From contig JAFTGL010000005.1 in NCBI GenBank assembly GCA_017457955.1, positions 180,479 to 244,478 on the forward strand: a DNA stretch of 64,000 nt, in the 5' to 3' direction. Positions 25,468 to 36,224 of the stretch are shown here, one piece after another. How positions within the stretch are numbered: the first letter of the stretch is position 1; each line of letters opens with the position of its first letter. Source of the stretch: Ruminococcus sp. (GTDB taxonomy: Bacteria > Bacillota > Clostridia > Oscillospirales > Acutalibacteraceae). The notes below the pieces were generated by a model that made no database searches, was not told the DNA's origin, and worked only from the letters and a program-made list of their open reading frames with translations. A program made the translations under genes and the position numbers.

Positions 25468-26307
25468 TTAACCCTCCAATTCCTTAAGCTGTGCTTCCAG
25501 CTCAGCCATCGCTACCTTATATTCATCGGCGTTGCACGCCTTTCCGTGCCAGCCGACCTGATTCTCCATGAAGGAAACGCCCTTGCCCTTGACCGTCTTC
25601 ATGATGATCGCGAAGGGCTTGTCCGACGCCTTTGCCTGCGCCAAAGCGTCTTCGATCGCGTCGAAATCGTGACCGTCGATGATAACGGTGTCGAAGCCGA
25701 AGGACTCGAACTTGGTGTCGAGGGGCTCTACGCCGCCGACCTCTTCGGTGGTGCCGTCGATCTGCAGGCCGTTGCAGTCAACGATGATCGTCAGGTTATC
25801 GAGACCATGGTGACCCGCAAACATCGCGGCTTCCCAGACCTCGCCCTCTTCGCACTCGCCGTCGCCGAGCACGGTATAAACGCGGTAATCTTTGTTGTCG
25901 ATCTTAGCAGCCAGCGCCATTCCGCACGCCGCGGATACGCCCTGACCGAGTGAGCCTGAGCTCATGTCGATGCCGGGAGTACCCTTCATATCGGGATGTC
26001 CCTGGAGCATCGCGCCGACGTGACGCAGCACCTCGAGCTCTTTCCAGTCGAAGTAGCCCTTGAGCGCCAATACGGCGTAAAGGCTGGGACAGCAGTGTCC
26101 CTTAGATAAAACAAAACGGTCTCTGTCAGCCCACTGAGGGTTAGACGGATCAACGTTCATCTCCTTGAAATAGAGATAGGTGAACATATCAGCCGCCGAC
26201 AAAGAGCCGCCCGGATGTCCTGATTTTGCATGGAATGTACCGATGATGGCACCCATCCTCGCCTTACACGCGAGGATCTCCAGATTTCTCTTCTCTGCCT
26301 GATTCAT
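25468..26307 (-). CDS. Transketolase, N-terminal subunit
   Basis: The 279-aa chain binds the TPP diphosphate. It has FHAKSGHPGGSLSAADM near 26, RFVLSKGHCCPSLYAV near 61 and the TPP motif GDGECEEGEVWEAAMFAGHHGLDNLTIIVDCN (about 147-178). It partners the following gene. I chose ATG 26307, after a strong GGGGAGG site; the earlier in-frame ATG has none. The leader can form two mutually exclusive hairpins, one of which covers that site (see findings). Confidence 0.93.
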   Translation of the reverse strand: MNQAEKRNLEILACKARMGAIIGTFHAKSGHPGGSLSAADMFTYLYFKEMNVDPSNPQWADRDRFVLSKGHCCPSLYAVLALKGYFDWKELEVLRHVGAMLQGHPDMKGTPGIDMSSGSLGQGVSAACGMALAAKIDNKDYRVYTVLGDGECEEGEVWEAAMFAGHHGLDNLTIIVDCNGLQIDGTTEEVGGVEPLDTKFESFGFDTVIIDGHDFDAIEDALAQAKASDKPFAIIMKTVKGKGVSFMENQVGWHGKACNADEYKVAMAELEAQLKELEG

Positions 26308-26314
26308 CCTTATG

Positions 26315-26365
26315 CCTCCCCAAATTCGCATGATTTGTGGGGCGTGACTATTACAAAATGCCCCA
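26315..26365 (-). promoter_or_regulatory. Alternative hairpins over the transketolase ribosome binding site
   Basis: On the minus strand TGGGGC (26365-26360) can pair with GCCCCA (26343-26338). The overlapping GCCCCACAAAT (26343-26333) can instead pair with ATTTGGGG (26325-26318), which runs into the GGAGG site. The two folds exclude each other. This is a prediction from base pairing only. Confidence 0.4.
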
Positions 26366-26492
26366 ACATACAGAAATATCTTACCACAATCGGGTCGATA
26401 TATTTTTCATTATGTGAAAAAAGCCGAAAATCGGTCATTTATATTGAAACTACCTAAAAATTGTGGTACAATCCCTTTCGGAAAGGAGCGAA

Positions 26493-27266
26493 ATGTATAT
26501 GTTGCTGACTGCTGATATCGGTAATACCAACATCAAGTTCGGTATCTTCGATGACAAGGCGCTGATACGCACCCTGACCGTGTCGTGCGACAAGGCGAAA
26601 ACCGCCGACGAATACGGCGTGGAGCTCTACTCGCTGATCCGCGTGATGGGCATCCACCGCGACGACTTCGACGGCTGTATCATCAGCTCGGTCGTACCGC
26701 TGATCACCGAACGCATCGACCGCGCGGTAAGGGATATCCTCGGCGTAGAGCCAATGATCGTCGGTCCCGGGATCAAGACAGGACTGAACATACGCATTGA
26801 CGACCCTTCCACTCTCGGCGCAGACCTTGTCGTCGCGTGCGTCGCGGCGAACGCGATCAAAAAAGGTCCGAAAATCGTCATCAGCATGGGTACTGCCACC
26901 GCATGGTGCGTCATCGACAAAAACGACAGCATGATCGGCGTTCCGATCGCACCGGGAGTAGCAGTCTCGCTCGAAGCGCTGACAAAAAACACCGCTCTGC
27001 TCCAGTCGGTCGCCTTCAAAGCGCCCTCCTCCGTCATCGGCAAGAATACCGATAAAAGTATCCGCGCGGGTATCGTGTGGGGCACGGTGTGCATGATCGA
27101 CGGCATGATCGATAAGATCGAGAAGGAGCTCGGTGAGGAATGTGCGATCATCGCTACAGGCGGACTTGCGAATACGATCATCCGCTACTGCGATCATGAA
27201 ATCGAGATCAAAGAGAACCTGATTCTCGAAGGCTTAAGGCTGATTTACGAGAGAAATAAAAAGTGA
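26493..27266 (+). CDS. coaX: Type III pantothenate kinase
   Basis: The 257-aa protein phosphorylates pantothenate, the first step to coenzyme A. It begins LLTADIGNTNIKFGIFDD with the ATP phosphate loop. It has TLGADLVVACVAAN near 111 and the acidic metal/ATP segment SMGTATAWCVIDKND near 133, where DxGTA is usual in CoaX. It ends with GGLANTIIRYCDHEI. ATG 26493 follows AAAGGAG closely; ATG 26499 is an alternative. An ECF S component probably for pantothenate follows. Confidence 0.94.
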   Translation: MYMLLTADIGNTNIKFGIFDDKALIRTLTVSCDKAKTADEYGVELYSLIRVMGIHRDDFDGCIISSVVPLITERIDRAVRDILGVEPMIVGPGIKTGLNIRIDDPSTLGADLVVACVAANAIKKGPKIVISMGTATAWCVIDKNDSMIGVPIAPGVAVSLEALTKNTALLQSVAFKAPSSVIGKNTDKSIRAGIVWGTVCMIDGMIDKIEKELGEECAIIATGGLANTIIRYCDHEIEIKENLILEGLRLIYERNKK

Positions 27267-27348
27267 ATATCCGATTCTTTATGAATCTGATATAAATAAA
27301 ATTGCGCTTCACCCAAGGTTATTTGGGGAGGCAGCAGGAGGTTATTTT

Positions 27349-27945
27349 ATGTCAAATGTCAAAAAGAACACCTATCGTCTGACGGGTCTGGCGATTCTGA
27401 CTGCAATCATCATTGTGCTGCAGATATTCACCACCTTCGTCAAATTCGGTCCGTTCTCCATCACACTGGCGCTCATCCCGATGGTTGTCGGCGCGGCGAT
27501 GTACGGCGTAGGCGCGGGCGCTTATCTGGGCGCGGTGCTGGGTGTGATCGTCACGATCATGTGCATCACGGGCGGCGACGTCGGCGGCGCGATGGTATGG
27601 GCTGCCAATCCCGTTCTGTGCGCCATCATGTGCGTGCTCAAGACCGCTATGGCGGGTCTGGTCGCGGGACTGATCTACAAGGCGCTCAGCGGCAAAAACA
27701 AGTTTGTTGCCGTTCTGCTTGCCGCGATCGCGTCCCCCATCGTCAACACCGGTATCTTCATCATCGGCATGCTGGTATTCTTCAAGGATCTGCTCGCCGC
27801 ATGGGCAGGCGGATCTGATCTGCTGACCTACATCATCGTCGGTCTGACAGGCGTGAACTTCCTCGTTGAGCTGGGCGTGAACGTCATCCTCACCCCCGTG
27901 GTCGTCAAGATCATCGACGCGGTGAAAAAGACCAACAGAGCATAG
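27349..27945 (+). CDS. ECF transporter S component, probably for pantothenate
   Basis: The 198-aa membrane protein has six hydrophobic segments. Its N-terminal half carries the S-component features: a short basic start, GLAILTAIIIVLQIF, then KFGPFSITLALIPMVVGAAMYG and GAYLGAVLGVIV. The energising EcfA/T units are elsewhere. The assignment to pantothenate rests on coaX 82 bases upstream, the usual PanT context; thiamine or another vitamin is possible. AGGAGG precedes the ATG, and the leader contains CCCAA and TTGGGG that can pair near it. Confidence 0.85.
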   Translation: MSNVKKNTYRLTGLAILTAIIIVLQIFTTFVKFGPFSITLALIPMVVGAAMYGVGAGAYLGAVLGVIVTIMCITGGDVGGAMVWAANPVLCAIMCVLKTAMAGLVAGLIYKALSGKNKFVAVLLAAIASPIVNTGIFIIGMLVFFKDLLAAWAGGSDLLTYIIVGLTGVNFLVELGVNVILTPVVVKIIDAVKKTNRA

Positions 27946-27957
27946 TTAAACCCAAAC

Positions 27958-28001
27958 AAACATCTCCCTGTATCCTCGCTGATACAGGGAGATGTTTTTT
28001 T
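27958..28001. terminator. Terminator after the ECF S component
   Basis: CATCTCCCTGTATC pairs with GATACAGGGAGATG around a short loop, followed by TTTTTTT. The minus-strand SDR gene ends just beyond and may use it too. Confidence 0.9.
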
Positions 28002-28007
28002 ACCATA

Positions 28008-28739
28008 TTATATTACCATTCCGCCGTTGACGGACAGCACCTGTCCCGTGATGAAACGGGCTTTGTCACAAGCGAGGAACAATACCGCCTCGGCGATATC
28101 CTCGGGGGTTCCGAGGACGTTCAAAGGCGTTTCTTCCTTTAATGCCGCGATATCTTCGTCAGAAAAGCCCTGCATCATATCGGTCATGACGACCCCGGGC
28201 GACACCGCGTTGACGCGGATACCCGAGGGTCCGACCTCTTTCGCGAGCGCTTTGGTGAGTCCGATCACGCCCGCCTTCGCGGCGGAATACGCCGCTTCAC
28301 AGGAGGCGCCGACCTCGCCCCACATCGAGGCGATGTTGACGATCACGCCGCGATGGGCGCGTATCATGTCGGGCAGGGCGGCTCTGCAGGTATAGAAAAT
28401 CGCGGAAAGATCGGTGGAGATCAGCTTGTCCCACTCGTCGTCGGTCATGTCCGTGAGCAGTCCGACACGGGCGACCCCCGCGTTATTGACAAGGATCTCC
28501 ACTTCACCCAACTCCGCTTTGACCGTTTGAAACATTTTGCTGACCTGCATACTGTCGGAAACATCAGCCTGCACCGCAATAGCGCGGACACCGCAGGAAC
28601 ACAGTTCCTGCACAAGAGCGTCAGCTTGCTCCGCACTGTGATTGTAGTTCACCGCGACATCATAGCCTTTTTGCGCGAAGAGAAGGGCACACTGTGCCCC
28701 GATCCCGCGGGAAGCGCCTGTAATCAATACCGTACTCAT
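28008..28739 (-). CDS. SDR family oxidoreductase (FabG-like)
   Basis: The 243-aa protein is a classical short-chain dehydrogenase. It has TGASRGIGAQCALLFA (near 7-22) for NAD(P), NNAGVARVG (near 84-92) and the YSAAKAG catalytic Tyr/Lys near 151, after IVNIASMWGEVG. It ends TGQVLSVNGGMVI as 3-oxoacyl-ACP reductases do. Its ATG shares a base with the TrkH stop and GGAGG lies inside trkH, so it is coupled to potassium uptake genes. It could be a FabG-type reductase, but no fatty acid genes are near. Confidence 0.9.
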   Translation of the reverse strand: MSTVLITGASRGIGAQCALLFAQKGYDVAVNYNHSAEQADALVQELCSCGVRAIAVQADVSDSMQVSKMFQTVKAELGEVEILVNNAGVARVGLLTDMTDDEWDKLISTDLSAIFYTCRAALPDMIRAHRGVIVNIASMWGEVGASCEAAYSAAKAGVIGLTKALAKEVGPSGIRVNAVSPGVVMTDMMQGFSDEDIAALKEETPLNVLGTPEDIAEAVLFLACDKARFITGQVLSVNGGMVI

Positions 28740-30193
28740 CAGTTCTTCCTCCACGCGGACGGAATGAAGATCAGCAGGAACGGATAAAGCTCCAGTCTGC
28801 CTGCGAGCATGTTGAAGCAGAATACGATCTTGGAAAAGACGCTGAAGCCTGCGTAGTTGCCCGTAGAGCCGACGATGTTCATGCCGGGACCGGTATTGTT
28901 CAGTGTCGCGAGAACGCTGGTGAAGTTCGTGGTAAAGTCAAAGCCGTTGAGCGAGATCAGAATGGTGGTGACAATGATGATCGCCGTATAGATCGCAAAG
29001 TACACGCTGACGGAGCGGGTGACCTCGTGGGTGATCTTTTTAGAATCGATCTTCACGGTGTGGACGGTGCGAGGGTGCAGGATCAGGGCAAACTCCTTGC
29101 GCACGCCCTTTAAGAGAATAATGACGCGCGAAACCTTGAAACCGCCGCCGGTCGAACCTGCGCACGCACCGATACAGGTGACGATCAGGATGATCGACTT
29201 TGACAGCTCAGGCCAGTGGTTCACGTCAGTCAGCGCCATACCGGTCGAAGAACCGACGGACGTGATATAGAAGAAGCTCTGGTGGATCGCCTGATAAATG
29301 TCGCCGTTATAGATACGGTTGAGCGTCAGGTCGAGGGCGATCACCGCGGTAGCCGCAACGGTGATACCGATATAAATCCACATCTCTTCATTTTTCAGCG
29401 CCTGCTTGAAGCGGCGGAATAGGATGAGGATATAGATATAAAAATTCACGCCGAAGAGCATCATGAACACCGCGACGACGGTTTGCAGATAGGGGCTGAA
29501 ACGCGCCATGGAATCGTTGTAGACCATGAAGCCGCCCGTGCCCGCGGTGGAGAATGAGGTGGTCACGGCGTCAAAGACGCTCATGCCGCCGAAGAGCAGG
29601 AGAATACACTCGAGCAGGGTCAGACCGCCGTAAATGCCGTAAAGGAGCGCCGCGTAGTTGCGGAGCTTCGGCATGCTTTTGCTGACAGAAGGTCCAGTGG
29701 ACTCCGCTTTCATCAGGTTGATGTTCTGGTTGCCGCCCAGACGGGGAATGACCGCAAGAAGGAACACAACGACGCCCATGCCGCCTAAGAAATGGGAGAA
29801 GCTGCGCCAGAACAGTATACAGCGCGGCAGGTGTTCGATCTCGGTCAGGATGGTCGCGCCGGTGGTCGTAAAGCCGGAGACGGTCTCGAACAGCGCGTCG
29901 ACAAAATGCGGGATCGTATGGGAGATCCACAGCGGCAGACATCCCGCTACCGACAGCACCACCCACGATAATGCCGTACAGGCAAAGCCGTCTTTCAAGT
30001 ACATGACGTTGCTCGCGGGTTTTTTGAGTACCAGTATAATTCCGAGCAAAATCAGCGCCGCGCCCACATACAGGAAGTATTTCGCGAATTCCCACTCGCC
30101 GTGTATCACGCCGACCGCGGTGGACAGCTGCATGGCGACGCCTTCAATCAGCAGTACCCAGCCAAGTATATAAACTATCAGCTTTTTGTTCAT
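28739..30193 (-). CDS. trkH: Trk-type potassium uptake membrane protein
   Basis: The 484-aa protein is the ion-translocating subunit of a Trk/Ktr potassium system. It has repeated membrane-pore-membrane units with selectivity-filter glycines in VSGFTTTGATIL (near 108-119), STAGTGGFMV (near 213-222), SVGSSTGM (near 318) and NNTGPGMNIVG (near 431). It follows trkA on the same strand, with a hairpin in the 70-base gap. It would take up potassium, driven by the membrane gradient and gated by TrkA. Start ATG 30193 follows GGAG. Confidence 0.95.
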   Translation of the reverse strand: MNKKLIVYILGWVLLIEGVAMQLSTAVGVIHGEWEFAKYFLYVGAALILLGIILVLKKPASNVMYLKDGFACTALSWVVLSVAGCLPLWISHTIPHFVDALFETVSGFTTTGATILTEIEHLPRCILFWRSFSHFLGGMGVVVFLLAVIPRLGGNQNINLMKAESTGPSVSKSMPKLRNYAALLYGIYGGLTLLECILLLFGGMSVFDAVTTSFSTAGTGGFMVYNDSMARFSPYLQTVVAVFMMLFGVNFYIYILILFRRFKQALKNEEMWIYIGITVAATAVIALDLTLNRIYNGDIYQAIHQSFFYITSVGSSTGMALTDVNHWPELSKSIILIVTCIGACAGSTGGGFKVSRVIILLKGVRKEFALILHPRTVHTVKIDSKKITHEVTRSVSVYFAIYTAIIIVTTILISLNGFDFTTNFTSVLATLNNTGPGMNIVGSTGNYAGFSVFSKIVFCFNMLAGRLELYPFLLIFIPSAWRKN

Positions 30194-30229
30194 GACATAT
30201 CTCCGTCAACAATAAATATCTGTAAGTGT

Positions 30230-30258
30230 GCGCTCACGGCAAACACCGTGAGCGCATG
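30230..30258 (-). other. Intercistronic hairpin between trkA and trkH
   Basis: TGCGCTCACGG and CCGTGAGCGCA form a perfect 11-bp stem in the mRNA without a T tract. It may set relative expression of the two subunits. Confidence 0.6.
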
Positions 30259-30263
30259 ATGAT

Positions 30264-31622
30264 TTAGCGTAATATATCGCGCAGGTCGGAAAGACCCTTG
30301 TGCTTTGTGATAACGATGACCCTGTCGCCCATCTCGATGGTATCATTGCCGCCGGGGGTGATGACCTTACCGCCGCGGCTGATACAGACGATCTGCAGAT
30401 CGGATTTCAGATTCAGCTTTGACAGGGGTACAGAAACAGCTGCGCTGCGCTCGCGCACAACAAACTCCAGCGCCTCGGCACGGTCGCCGTTGACCTTGTA
30501 CATGGTCTCGACGTTGTTGCCGACGGTGTTCTGCATGCCGCGGACATAGCGGATGATGTACTCGCCTGTCAGCTGCTTGGGTCGGATAATGCTGTCCAGA
30601 GGCAGGGTGTCTACGACAGAGGAGAACTTGAGGTTGCCAAGCTCCGTGACGATCTTCGCTTTCGGGTTGACCTGCTTCGCGTACAGGGACGCGAGGAGAT
30701 TTTCTTCATCGGTATTCATCAGGCAGACAACGCCGTCGGCGCGGTCGATGTGCTCACTCAGAAGCAGATCCTCGTCCATCGCGTCGGCATTGATGATCAT
30801 GACGCCGTCAAGATCCTCGGAAAGCTCCTCACAGCGGCTGGGATCCTTCTCGATGATCTTGACGTAAACGCCCGCTTCACGCAGGATCTTCGCCAGATAG
30901 AAGCCGATCTTGCTGCCGCCGAGGATGAACACGGAACGGCCCTTGTTCGAGATCGTACCGAGGGATTTGAGCAGCTTTGCCGCCGCTCCAGAAGGCGCGA
31001 CAAAGGAAACCATGTCGTTCGCCTGTAAGATGAAATCGCCGTTAGGGATATAAAACTCGCCGCCGCGCTCGACAAACACGATACGCACAGCACCCTTTAA
31101 GACAGAGGCGCAGTCGGCGACCTTCTTGCCGGCAATGGGAGTCTGTTCGGTCAGACGGATCTTGATAAAGTCGATCATGCCCTTGGCAAAGGAACTGATC
31201 TTGATCGCTCCGGGGAACTTGACCAGACGGGCGATCTCGTTCGCGCAGGTGTACTCGGGATTGATCGCAAGCGTCAGCTTCAGATCCTCCTTGACCACCT
31301 CCACGTCGCTGATATACTCGGGATTACGGACACGGGCGATGGTCGACTTAACGCCCGCGTTCTTCGCGAGCAGGCAGGTATACAGGTTCAGCTCGTCAGC
31401 GGCGGTGACGGCGATCAGGAGATCACAGTCCTCTATCTCCGCTTCCTTCAACACGCTGTAGGTAGCGCCGTTGCCCTGTATCGCCATGACGTTCTGGGAA
31501 TCGGAGATCTTCTCCAGCGCCTCATAGCTTTCATCGATCACGGTAATGGAGTGCCCTTCCGTGTTCAGCTGTTCCGCGATAGAGCGTCCGACTCTGCCGC
31601 AGCCCACGATGATAATATTCAT
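30264..31622 (-). CDS. trkA: Trk potassium system NAD-binding regulatory protein
   Basis: The 452-aa cytoplasmic protein has two tandem halves, each with an RCK-N Rossmann domain and an RCK-C domain. The first nucleotide motif is NIIIVGCGRVGRSIAEQL at the N-terminus and the second is SVFILGGSKIGFYLAKIL near 230. Acidic residues at the strand ends (VIDES, IIEKD) bind NAD. It gates the TrkH channel encoded next. It is the first gene of the trkA-trkH-SDR unit. Confidence 0.95.
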   Translation of the reverse strand: MNIIIVGCGRVGRSIAEQLNTEGHSITVIDESYEALEKISDSQNVMAIQGNGATYSVLKEAEIEDCDLLIAVTAADELNLYTCLLAKNAGVKSTIARVRNPEYISDVEVVKEDLKLTLAINPEYTCANEIARLVKFPGAIKISSFAKGMIDFIKIRLTEQTPIAGKKVADCASVLKGAVRIVFVERGGEFYIPNGDFILQANDMVSFVAPSGAAAKLLKSLGTISNKGRSVFILGGSKIGFYLAKILREAGVYVKIIEKDPSRCEELSEDLDGVMIINADAMDEDLLLSEHIDRADGVVCLMNTDEENLLASLYAKQVNPKAKIVTELGNLKFSSVVDTLPLDSIIRPKQLTGEYIIRYVRGMQNTVGNNVETMYKVNGDRAEALEFVVRERSAAVSVPLSKLNLKSDLQIVCISRGGKVITPGGNDTIEMGDRVIVITKHKGLSDLRDILR

Positions 31623-31844
31623 ATCTTACCTCGTATGGATCCTTGTGCCGAAAAACGGCATGGTATTAAGCAAAACATATTTTACATCAACCGATTTTTA
31701 AAATCAATATCATAATAGAAATATAATATGGATTGTTTACAATTTTTTCTTTATTTTTTTCATCATATATGATATACTGATGTCTATAATGGGGTTTTAT
31801 AGGGGTTTGTGTCTCTATATCACCGCAATGAAAGGAAGGATACT

Positions 31845-34742
31845 ATGGGTTTATTCAAAGCGCTGTTCGGCGACTACAGCTCGCGCGAACTCAAGCGCAT
31901 CAAACCGATTTGCGATAAGGTGCTCGCGCTGGAGGACAAGTACGCAGCAATGTCCGAAAGCGAACTGAAAGCTCAGACCGACGTCCTCAAGGGTCGTCTG
32001 AAAAACGGTGAGACCACCGACGACATCCTGCCCGACGCGTTCGCGGTATGCCGCGAGGCAAGCTGGCGCGTGCTGGGGATGAAGCACTTCCCCGTACAGA
32101 TCATTGGCGGCATCGTGCTCCATCAGGGACGTATCGCCGAGATGAAAACCGGTGAAGGTAAAACGCTGGTAGCTACTCTGCCCGCCTACCTCAACGGTCT
32201 GACCGGCGAGGGCGTGCACATCGTCACCGTCAACGACTATCTGGCGAAGCGCGACAGCGAATGGATGGGCAAGCTGTACCGTTACTTAGGTCTGTCCGTC
32301 GGTCTGATCATCCACGATATTCCCGTGAACGAGCGCAAGCCGATGTATGAGGCGGATATCACCTACGGCACCAACAACGAACTGGGCTTCGACTATCTGC
32401 GCGACAACATGGTCGTGTACAAAGAGCAGAAGGTACAGCGTCAGCACGCGTTTGCCATCGTCGACGAGGTTGACTCCATCCTGATCGATGAAGCGCGTAC
32501 CCCGCTGATCATCTCCGGCAAGGGCGACAAGGCAAGCGACCTGTACGAGCGAGCCGATCAGCTTGCGAGATCGCTGAAAAAATATGTCTTTACCGAGATC
32601 GACAACAAAGAGGATCTCGAAGAATTCTATAAAGAGAACAACATCGACTACGTCGTGGATGAAAAGGCGCATACCGCTACGCTGACTCAGTTAGGCGTAA
32701 AGAAAGCGGAAGCGTTCTTCAACCTTGAGAACCTGACCGATCCCGACAACATCACCATCCAGCACCATGTCAATCAGGCGATCAAAGCATACGGCTGCAT
32801 GAAGAACGAGGTCAACTACGTCGTCAAGGACGGCGAGGTCATCATCGTAGACGAGTTCACCGGCAGACTGATGTACGGCAGACGCTACAACGAAGGTCTG
32901 CATCAGGCGATCGAAGCGAAAGAGGGCGTCAAGGTCGAGAGTGAATCAAAGACCCTCGCCACCATCACCTTCCAGAACTTCTTCCGTCTGTACGGCAAGC
33001 TGTCAGGCATGACCGGTACCGCCAAGACCGAGGAAGAAGAATTTCAGGAGATCTACAAGCTCGACGTCGTCGAGATCCCGACCAACAAAGAGGTCATCCG
33101 TCAGGATATGCAGGACGCGATCTACCGCACCGAGCACGGCAAATTCATGGCAATCATCGAAGAGATCAAGAGGGCGCATGAAAAAGGTCAGCCGGTGCTG
33201 GTCGGTACTATCTCTATCGAGAAGAGCGAACAGCTCTCAAAGCTGTTGAAAAAGACAGGGATTCAGCATAACGTACTGAACGCGAAGCACCATGAAAAAG
33301 AAGCGGAGATCGTCGCGCAGGCGGGTAAGTTCGGCGCCGTCACCATCGCTACCAACATGGCAGGTCGCGGTACGGATATCGTTCTCGGCGGTAATGCCGA
33401 ATACATGGCGAAGGCTCAGCTGAGAAAAGACGGCTATGATGACGACGTGATCGCCGAGGCGACCGGTTTTGCGGACACCGACGATGAGACCATCAAGGAA
33501 GCCAGAGAAAAATATCAGGAATACTACAACAGCCATAAAGAAGAGATCAACGCCGAAGCGGACAAGGTACGCGCCGCGGGCGGTCTGTACATCATCGGTA
33601 CGGAGCGTCATGAGAGCCGCCGTATCGACAATCAGCTGCGCGGTCGTTCCGGTCGTCAGGGCGACCCGGGTGAATCGAAGTTCTTCCTCTCCTGCGAGGA
33701 TGACCTCATGCGTATCTTCGGCGGCGACAGGATGGGCATGATCCTCGACCGCATGAACATCGAGGAGGATCAGCCGATCGAGAGCAAAATGCTGACCAAT
33801 ATCGTGGAAAGCTCCCAGCAGAAGGTCGAGAGCCGCAACTTCGCCATCCGTAAGTCCGTCCTTGACTACGACGACGTCATGAACCGTCAGCGTGAGATCA
33901 TCTACGGTCAGCGCAATCAGGTGCTCGACGGCGAGGACGTCCACGACACCGTCGTGAAGATGGTGAACGACACCATCGAGAACAACGTCAACATGTTCTG
34001 CGCCGACGATATGGACAAGGAAAACTGGAACCTCGCGGGTCTCAACGAGCTGTACCGCGGCTGGCTGATCGACGACAGCAACCGCTTCAGCTTCACAACC
34101 GACGAGCTGGAGCAAACCGACAGAGAATACCTTATCAAGACTTTGCAGGACAGAGCGATGAAGCTCTACGGCGAGAACGAGGAGCTGGTCGGCAGTGATA
34201 CCATGCGCGAGATGGAGCGTATCTACCTCTTAAAGAGCGTCGACACCTACTGGATGGAGCACATCGACAACATGGATCAGTTAAAGCAGGGTATCCGCCT
34301 GCGCGCCTACGGTCAGCGCGATCCGGTCGTCGAGTACCGTATCGAGGGCTTCGATATGTTCGACGAGATGATCGAGACCATCCGTCAGGAAACTGCAAAG
34401 CTGATTATGGTTGCGCCGAAGCGCGTCTATGAGATTCAGAAAAAGCGCGAGGAGCTGGAAGCAAAGCGCAGAGAGATGGAAGAAAAGGCTGCCGCGGCAC
34501 ATCAGGTCATCCTCAAAACCGAGGAGGACAGACGTCCGAAGCCCTCGGCTGTCGAGCTGGGACTTAAGCGCGAGCAGGTCGCAAAGCCTGTCGAGTTCTC
34601 CGGCGACGGCACCGTCTCCACCAATAAGACGGTCGTCAACAAAAAGAAAAAGCCCGGTCCGAACGACCCGTGCTGGTGCGGTTCGGGCAAGAAATATAAG
34701 AAATGCCATAAACCGATAGATGAGGGATATAAAAGTGAGTAA
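31845..34742 (+). CDS. secA: Preprotein translocase ATPase
   Basis: The 965-aa motor drives secretion through SecYEG. Seen in order: Walker A MKTGEGKT (near 100), the [13 protein letters not shown] Walker B region near 209, the preprotein cross-linking domain, NMAGRGTDI in the second helicase domain near 505, then the scaffold and wing. The C-terminal zinc-binding SEC-C tail has [16 protein letters not shown]. It is longer than Bacillus SecA because of an insertion of about 60 residues near 540-600 before [16 protein letters not shown] chose ATG 31845 with GGAAGG in front. It overlaps gltX by eight bases. Confidence 0.97.
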   Translation: MGLFKALFGDYSSRELKRIKPICDKVLALEDKYAAMSESELKAQTDVLKGRLKNGETTDDILPDAFAVCREASWRVLGMKHFPVQIIGGIVLHQGRIAEMKTGEGKTLVATLPAYLNGLTGEGVHIVTVNDYLAKRDSEWMGKLYRYLGLSVGLIIHDIPVNERKPMYEADITYGTNNELGFDYLRDNMVVYKEQKVQRQHAFAIVDEVDSILIDEARTPLIISGKGDKASDLYERADQLARSLKKYVFTEIDNKEDLEEFYKENNIDYVVDEKAHTATLTQLGVKKAEAFFNLENLTDPDNITIQHHVNQAIKAYGCMKNEVNYVVKDGEVIIVDEFTGRLMYGRRYNEGLHQAIEAKEGVKVESESKTLATITFQNFFRLYGKLSGMTGTAKTEEEEFQEIYKLDVVEIPTNKEVIRQDMQDAIYRTEHGKFMAIIEEIKRAHEKGQPVLVGTISIEKSEQLSKLLKKTGIQHNVLNAKHHEKEAEIVAQAGKFGAVTIATNMAGRGTDIVLGGNAEYMAKAQLRKDGYDDDVIAEATGFADTDDETIKEAREKYQEYYNSHKEEINAEADKVRAAGGLYIIGTERHESRRIDNQLRGRSGRQGDPGESKFFLSCEDDLMRIFGGDRMGMILDRMNIEEDQPIESKMLTNIVESSQQKVESRNFAIRKSVLDYDDVMNRQREIIYGQRNQVLDGEDVHDTVVKMVNDTIENNVNMFCADDMDKENWNLAGLNELYRGWLIDDSNRFSFTTDELEQTDREYLIKTLQDRAMKLYGENEELVGSDTMREMERIYLLKSVDTYWMEHIDNMDQLKQGIRLRAYGQRDPVVEYRIEGFDMFDEMIETIRQETAKLIMVAPKRVYEIQKKREELEAKRREMEEKAAAAHQVILKTEEDRRPKPSAVELGLKREQVAKPVEFSGDGTVSTNKTVVNKKKKPGPNDPCWCGSGKKYKKCHKPIDEGYKSE

Positions 34743-36183
34743 GGTAAGAACACGATTCGCGCCCAGTCCGACGGGCTTCATGCACGTCGGCAATCTGAGA
34801 ACGGCGCTGTATGAATATCTGGTCGCCAAAAGTCAGGACGGCACCTTTGTCCTCAGGATCGAGGACACCGACCAGGAACGCTATGTCGAGGGCGCTGTGG
34901 ACGTCATCTACAAGACGTTGGAGACCGCGGGTCTGAAGCATGATGAAGGTCCCGACGTCGGCGGCGACTACGGTCCGTATGTGCAGAGCGAAAGAAAGGA
35001 TATGTACCTCCCCTACGCCGAACAGCTCATTAAAGAGGGCAAGGCGTACCGCTGCTTCTGTACCAAAGAAAGATTGGAAAAGATCCAGAGCGAGACCGTC
35101 GGCGGCGGTTATGACCGCCACTGCCGCGACTTATCGGACGCGGAAATTCAAGAAAAGCTGGACGCAGGCATCCCTTATGTCATTCGCCAGAAAATGCCGA
35201 CTGAGGGCTCGACGACCTTCGTTGACGCGGTATTCGGCGAAATCACGGTCGACAACAGCGAATTGCAGGATCAGATCCTGATCAAGCAGGACGGCTACCC
35301 GACCTACAACTTCGCAAACGTCATCGACGACCACACCATGGGCATCACCCATGTCGTGAGAGGCTCCGAGTACCTCAGCTCTACTCCGAAATACAATCTG
35401 CTGTACGAGGCGTTCGGCTGGGATATTCCGACCTACATCCACCTGCCGCTGATAAACGGCAAGAACGAGGACGGCTCGGTATCGAAGCTCTCTAAGCGTC
35501 ACGGCTCCACGGGCTTTGAGGATCTTATCAAAGAAGGCTATCTGCCCGAAGCGATCATCAACTACATCGCTCTGCTCGGATGGTGCCCGAAGGATAATCA
35601 GGAGATCTTCACGCTTGATGAATTGTGTAAGGCGTTCGATATCAGCGGTATCAGCAAGAGTCCCGCGGTGTTCGACTATGACAAGCTGGAGTGGTTCAAC
35701 GGCGAGTACATCAAGGCGATGACAGACGAGCAATTTATTGCCGTTTGTACACCGTACTTCAAGCAGGCGTTGGGCGATAAGGAGATCGACTACGGCAAGC
35801 TCGCCGCGATCCTGAAACAGCGCACGACCAAGCTGACTGATATCCCCGAGAAAATCGACTTCTTCGCGGCTCTGCCCGAGTATGAGAAAGATCTCTACGT
35901 CAACAAAAAGAGCAAGACCAATTTAGAAAACGCTCCCGTGATGCTCAAAGCGGTCTATGACGAGCTGAAAGCATTAGAGAATTGGGATCACGATTCTATC
36001 CACGAAGCGCTGATCGGTCTCGCGCAGAAATTAGAGGTCAAAAACGGCACCGTCATGTGGCCGGCGCGCATCTCCGTCGCGGGCAAAACCGTTACCCCCG
36101 GCGGCGCGATCGAGATCCTCGACATCTTAGGCAGGGACGAAAGCCTGAGAAGAATGGAGATCGGATTAAATAAACTTGCCTGA
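34735..36183 (+). CDS. gltX: Glutamyl-tRNA synthetase
   Basis: The 482-aa class I synthetase charges tRNA-Glu. The HIGH motif region is [19 protein letters not shown] at the N-terminus and the KMSKS counterpart is SKLSKRHG near 247. I chose GTG 34735, seven bases after GAGGGAT inside the end of secA; ATG 34720 is an alternative. A separate GlnRS follows, so this enzyme probably need not mischarge tRNA-Gln. Confidence 0.95.
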   Translation: MSKVRTRFAPSPTGFMHVGNLRTALYEYLVAKSQDGTFVLRIEDTDQERYVEGAVDVIYKTLETAGLKHDEGPDVGGDYGPYVQSERKDMYLPYAEQLIKEGKAYRCFCTKERLEKIQSETVGGGYDRHCRDLSDAEIQEKLDAGIPYVIRQKMPTEGSTTFVDAVFGEITVDNSELQDQILIKQDGYPTYNFANVIDDHTMGITHVVRGSEYLSSTPKYNLLYEAFGWDIPTYIHLPLINGKNEDGSVSKLSKRHGSTGFEDLIKEGYLPEAIINYIALLGWCPKDNQEIFTLDELCKAFDISGISKSPAVFDYDKLEWFNGEYIKAMTDEQFIAVCTPYFKQALGDKEIDYGKLAAILKQRTTKLTDIPEKIDFFAALPEYEKDLYVNKKSKTNLENAPVMLKAVYDELKALENWDHDSIHEALIGLAQKLEVKNGTVMWPARISVAGKTVTPGGAIEILDILGRDESLRRMEIGLNKLA

Positions 36184-36224
36184 CGCAAGCAAATAACTAT
36201 CAGCAAATAAAATGAGGAATGTAT

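Noticed and set aside
31623-31844. Riboswitch or T-box before secA
   Set aside because: The 220-base leader is AT-rich without stable paired segments or a T-box sequence; only a weak promoter-like TATACT is visible.
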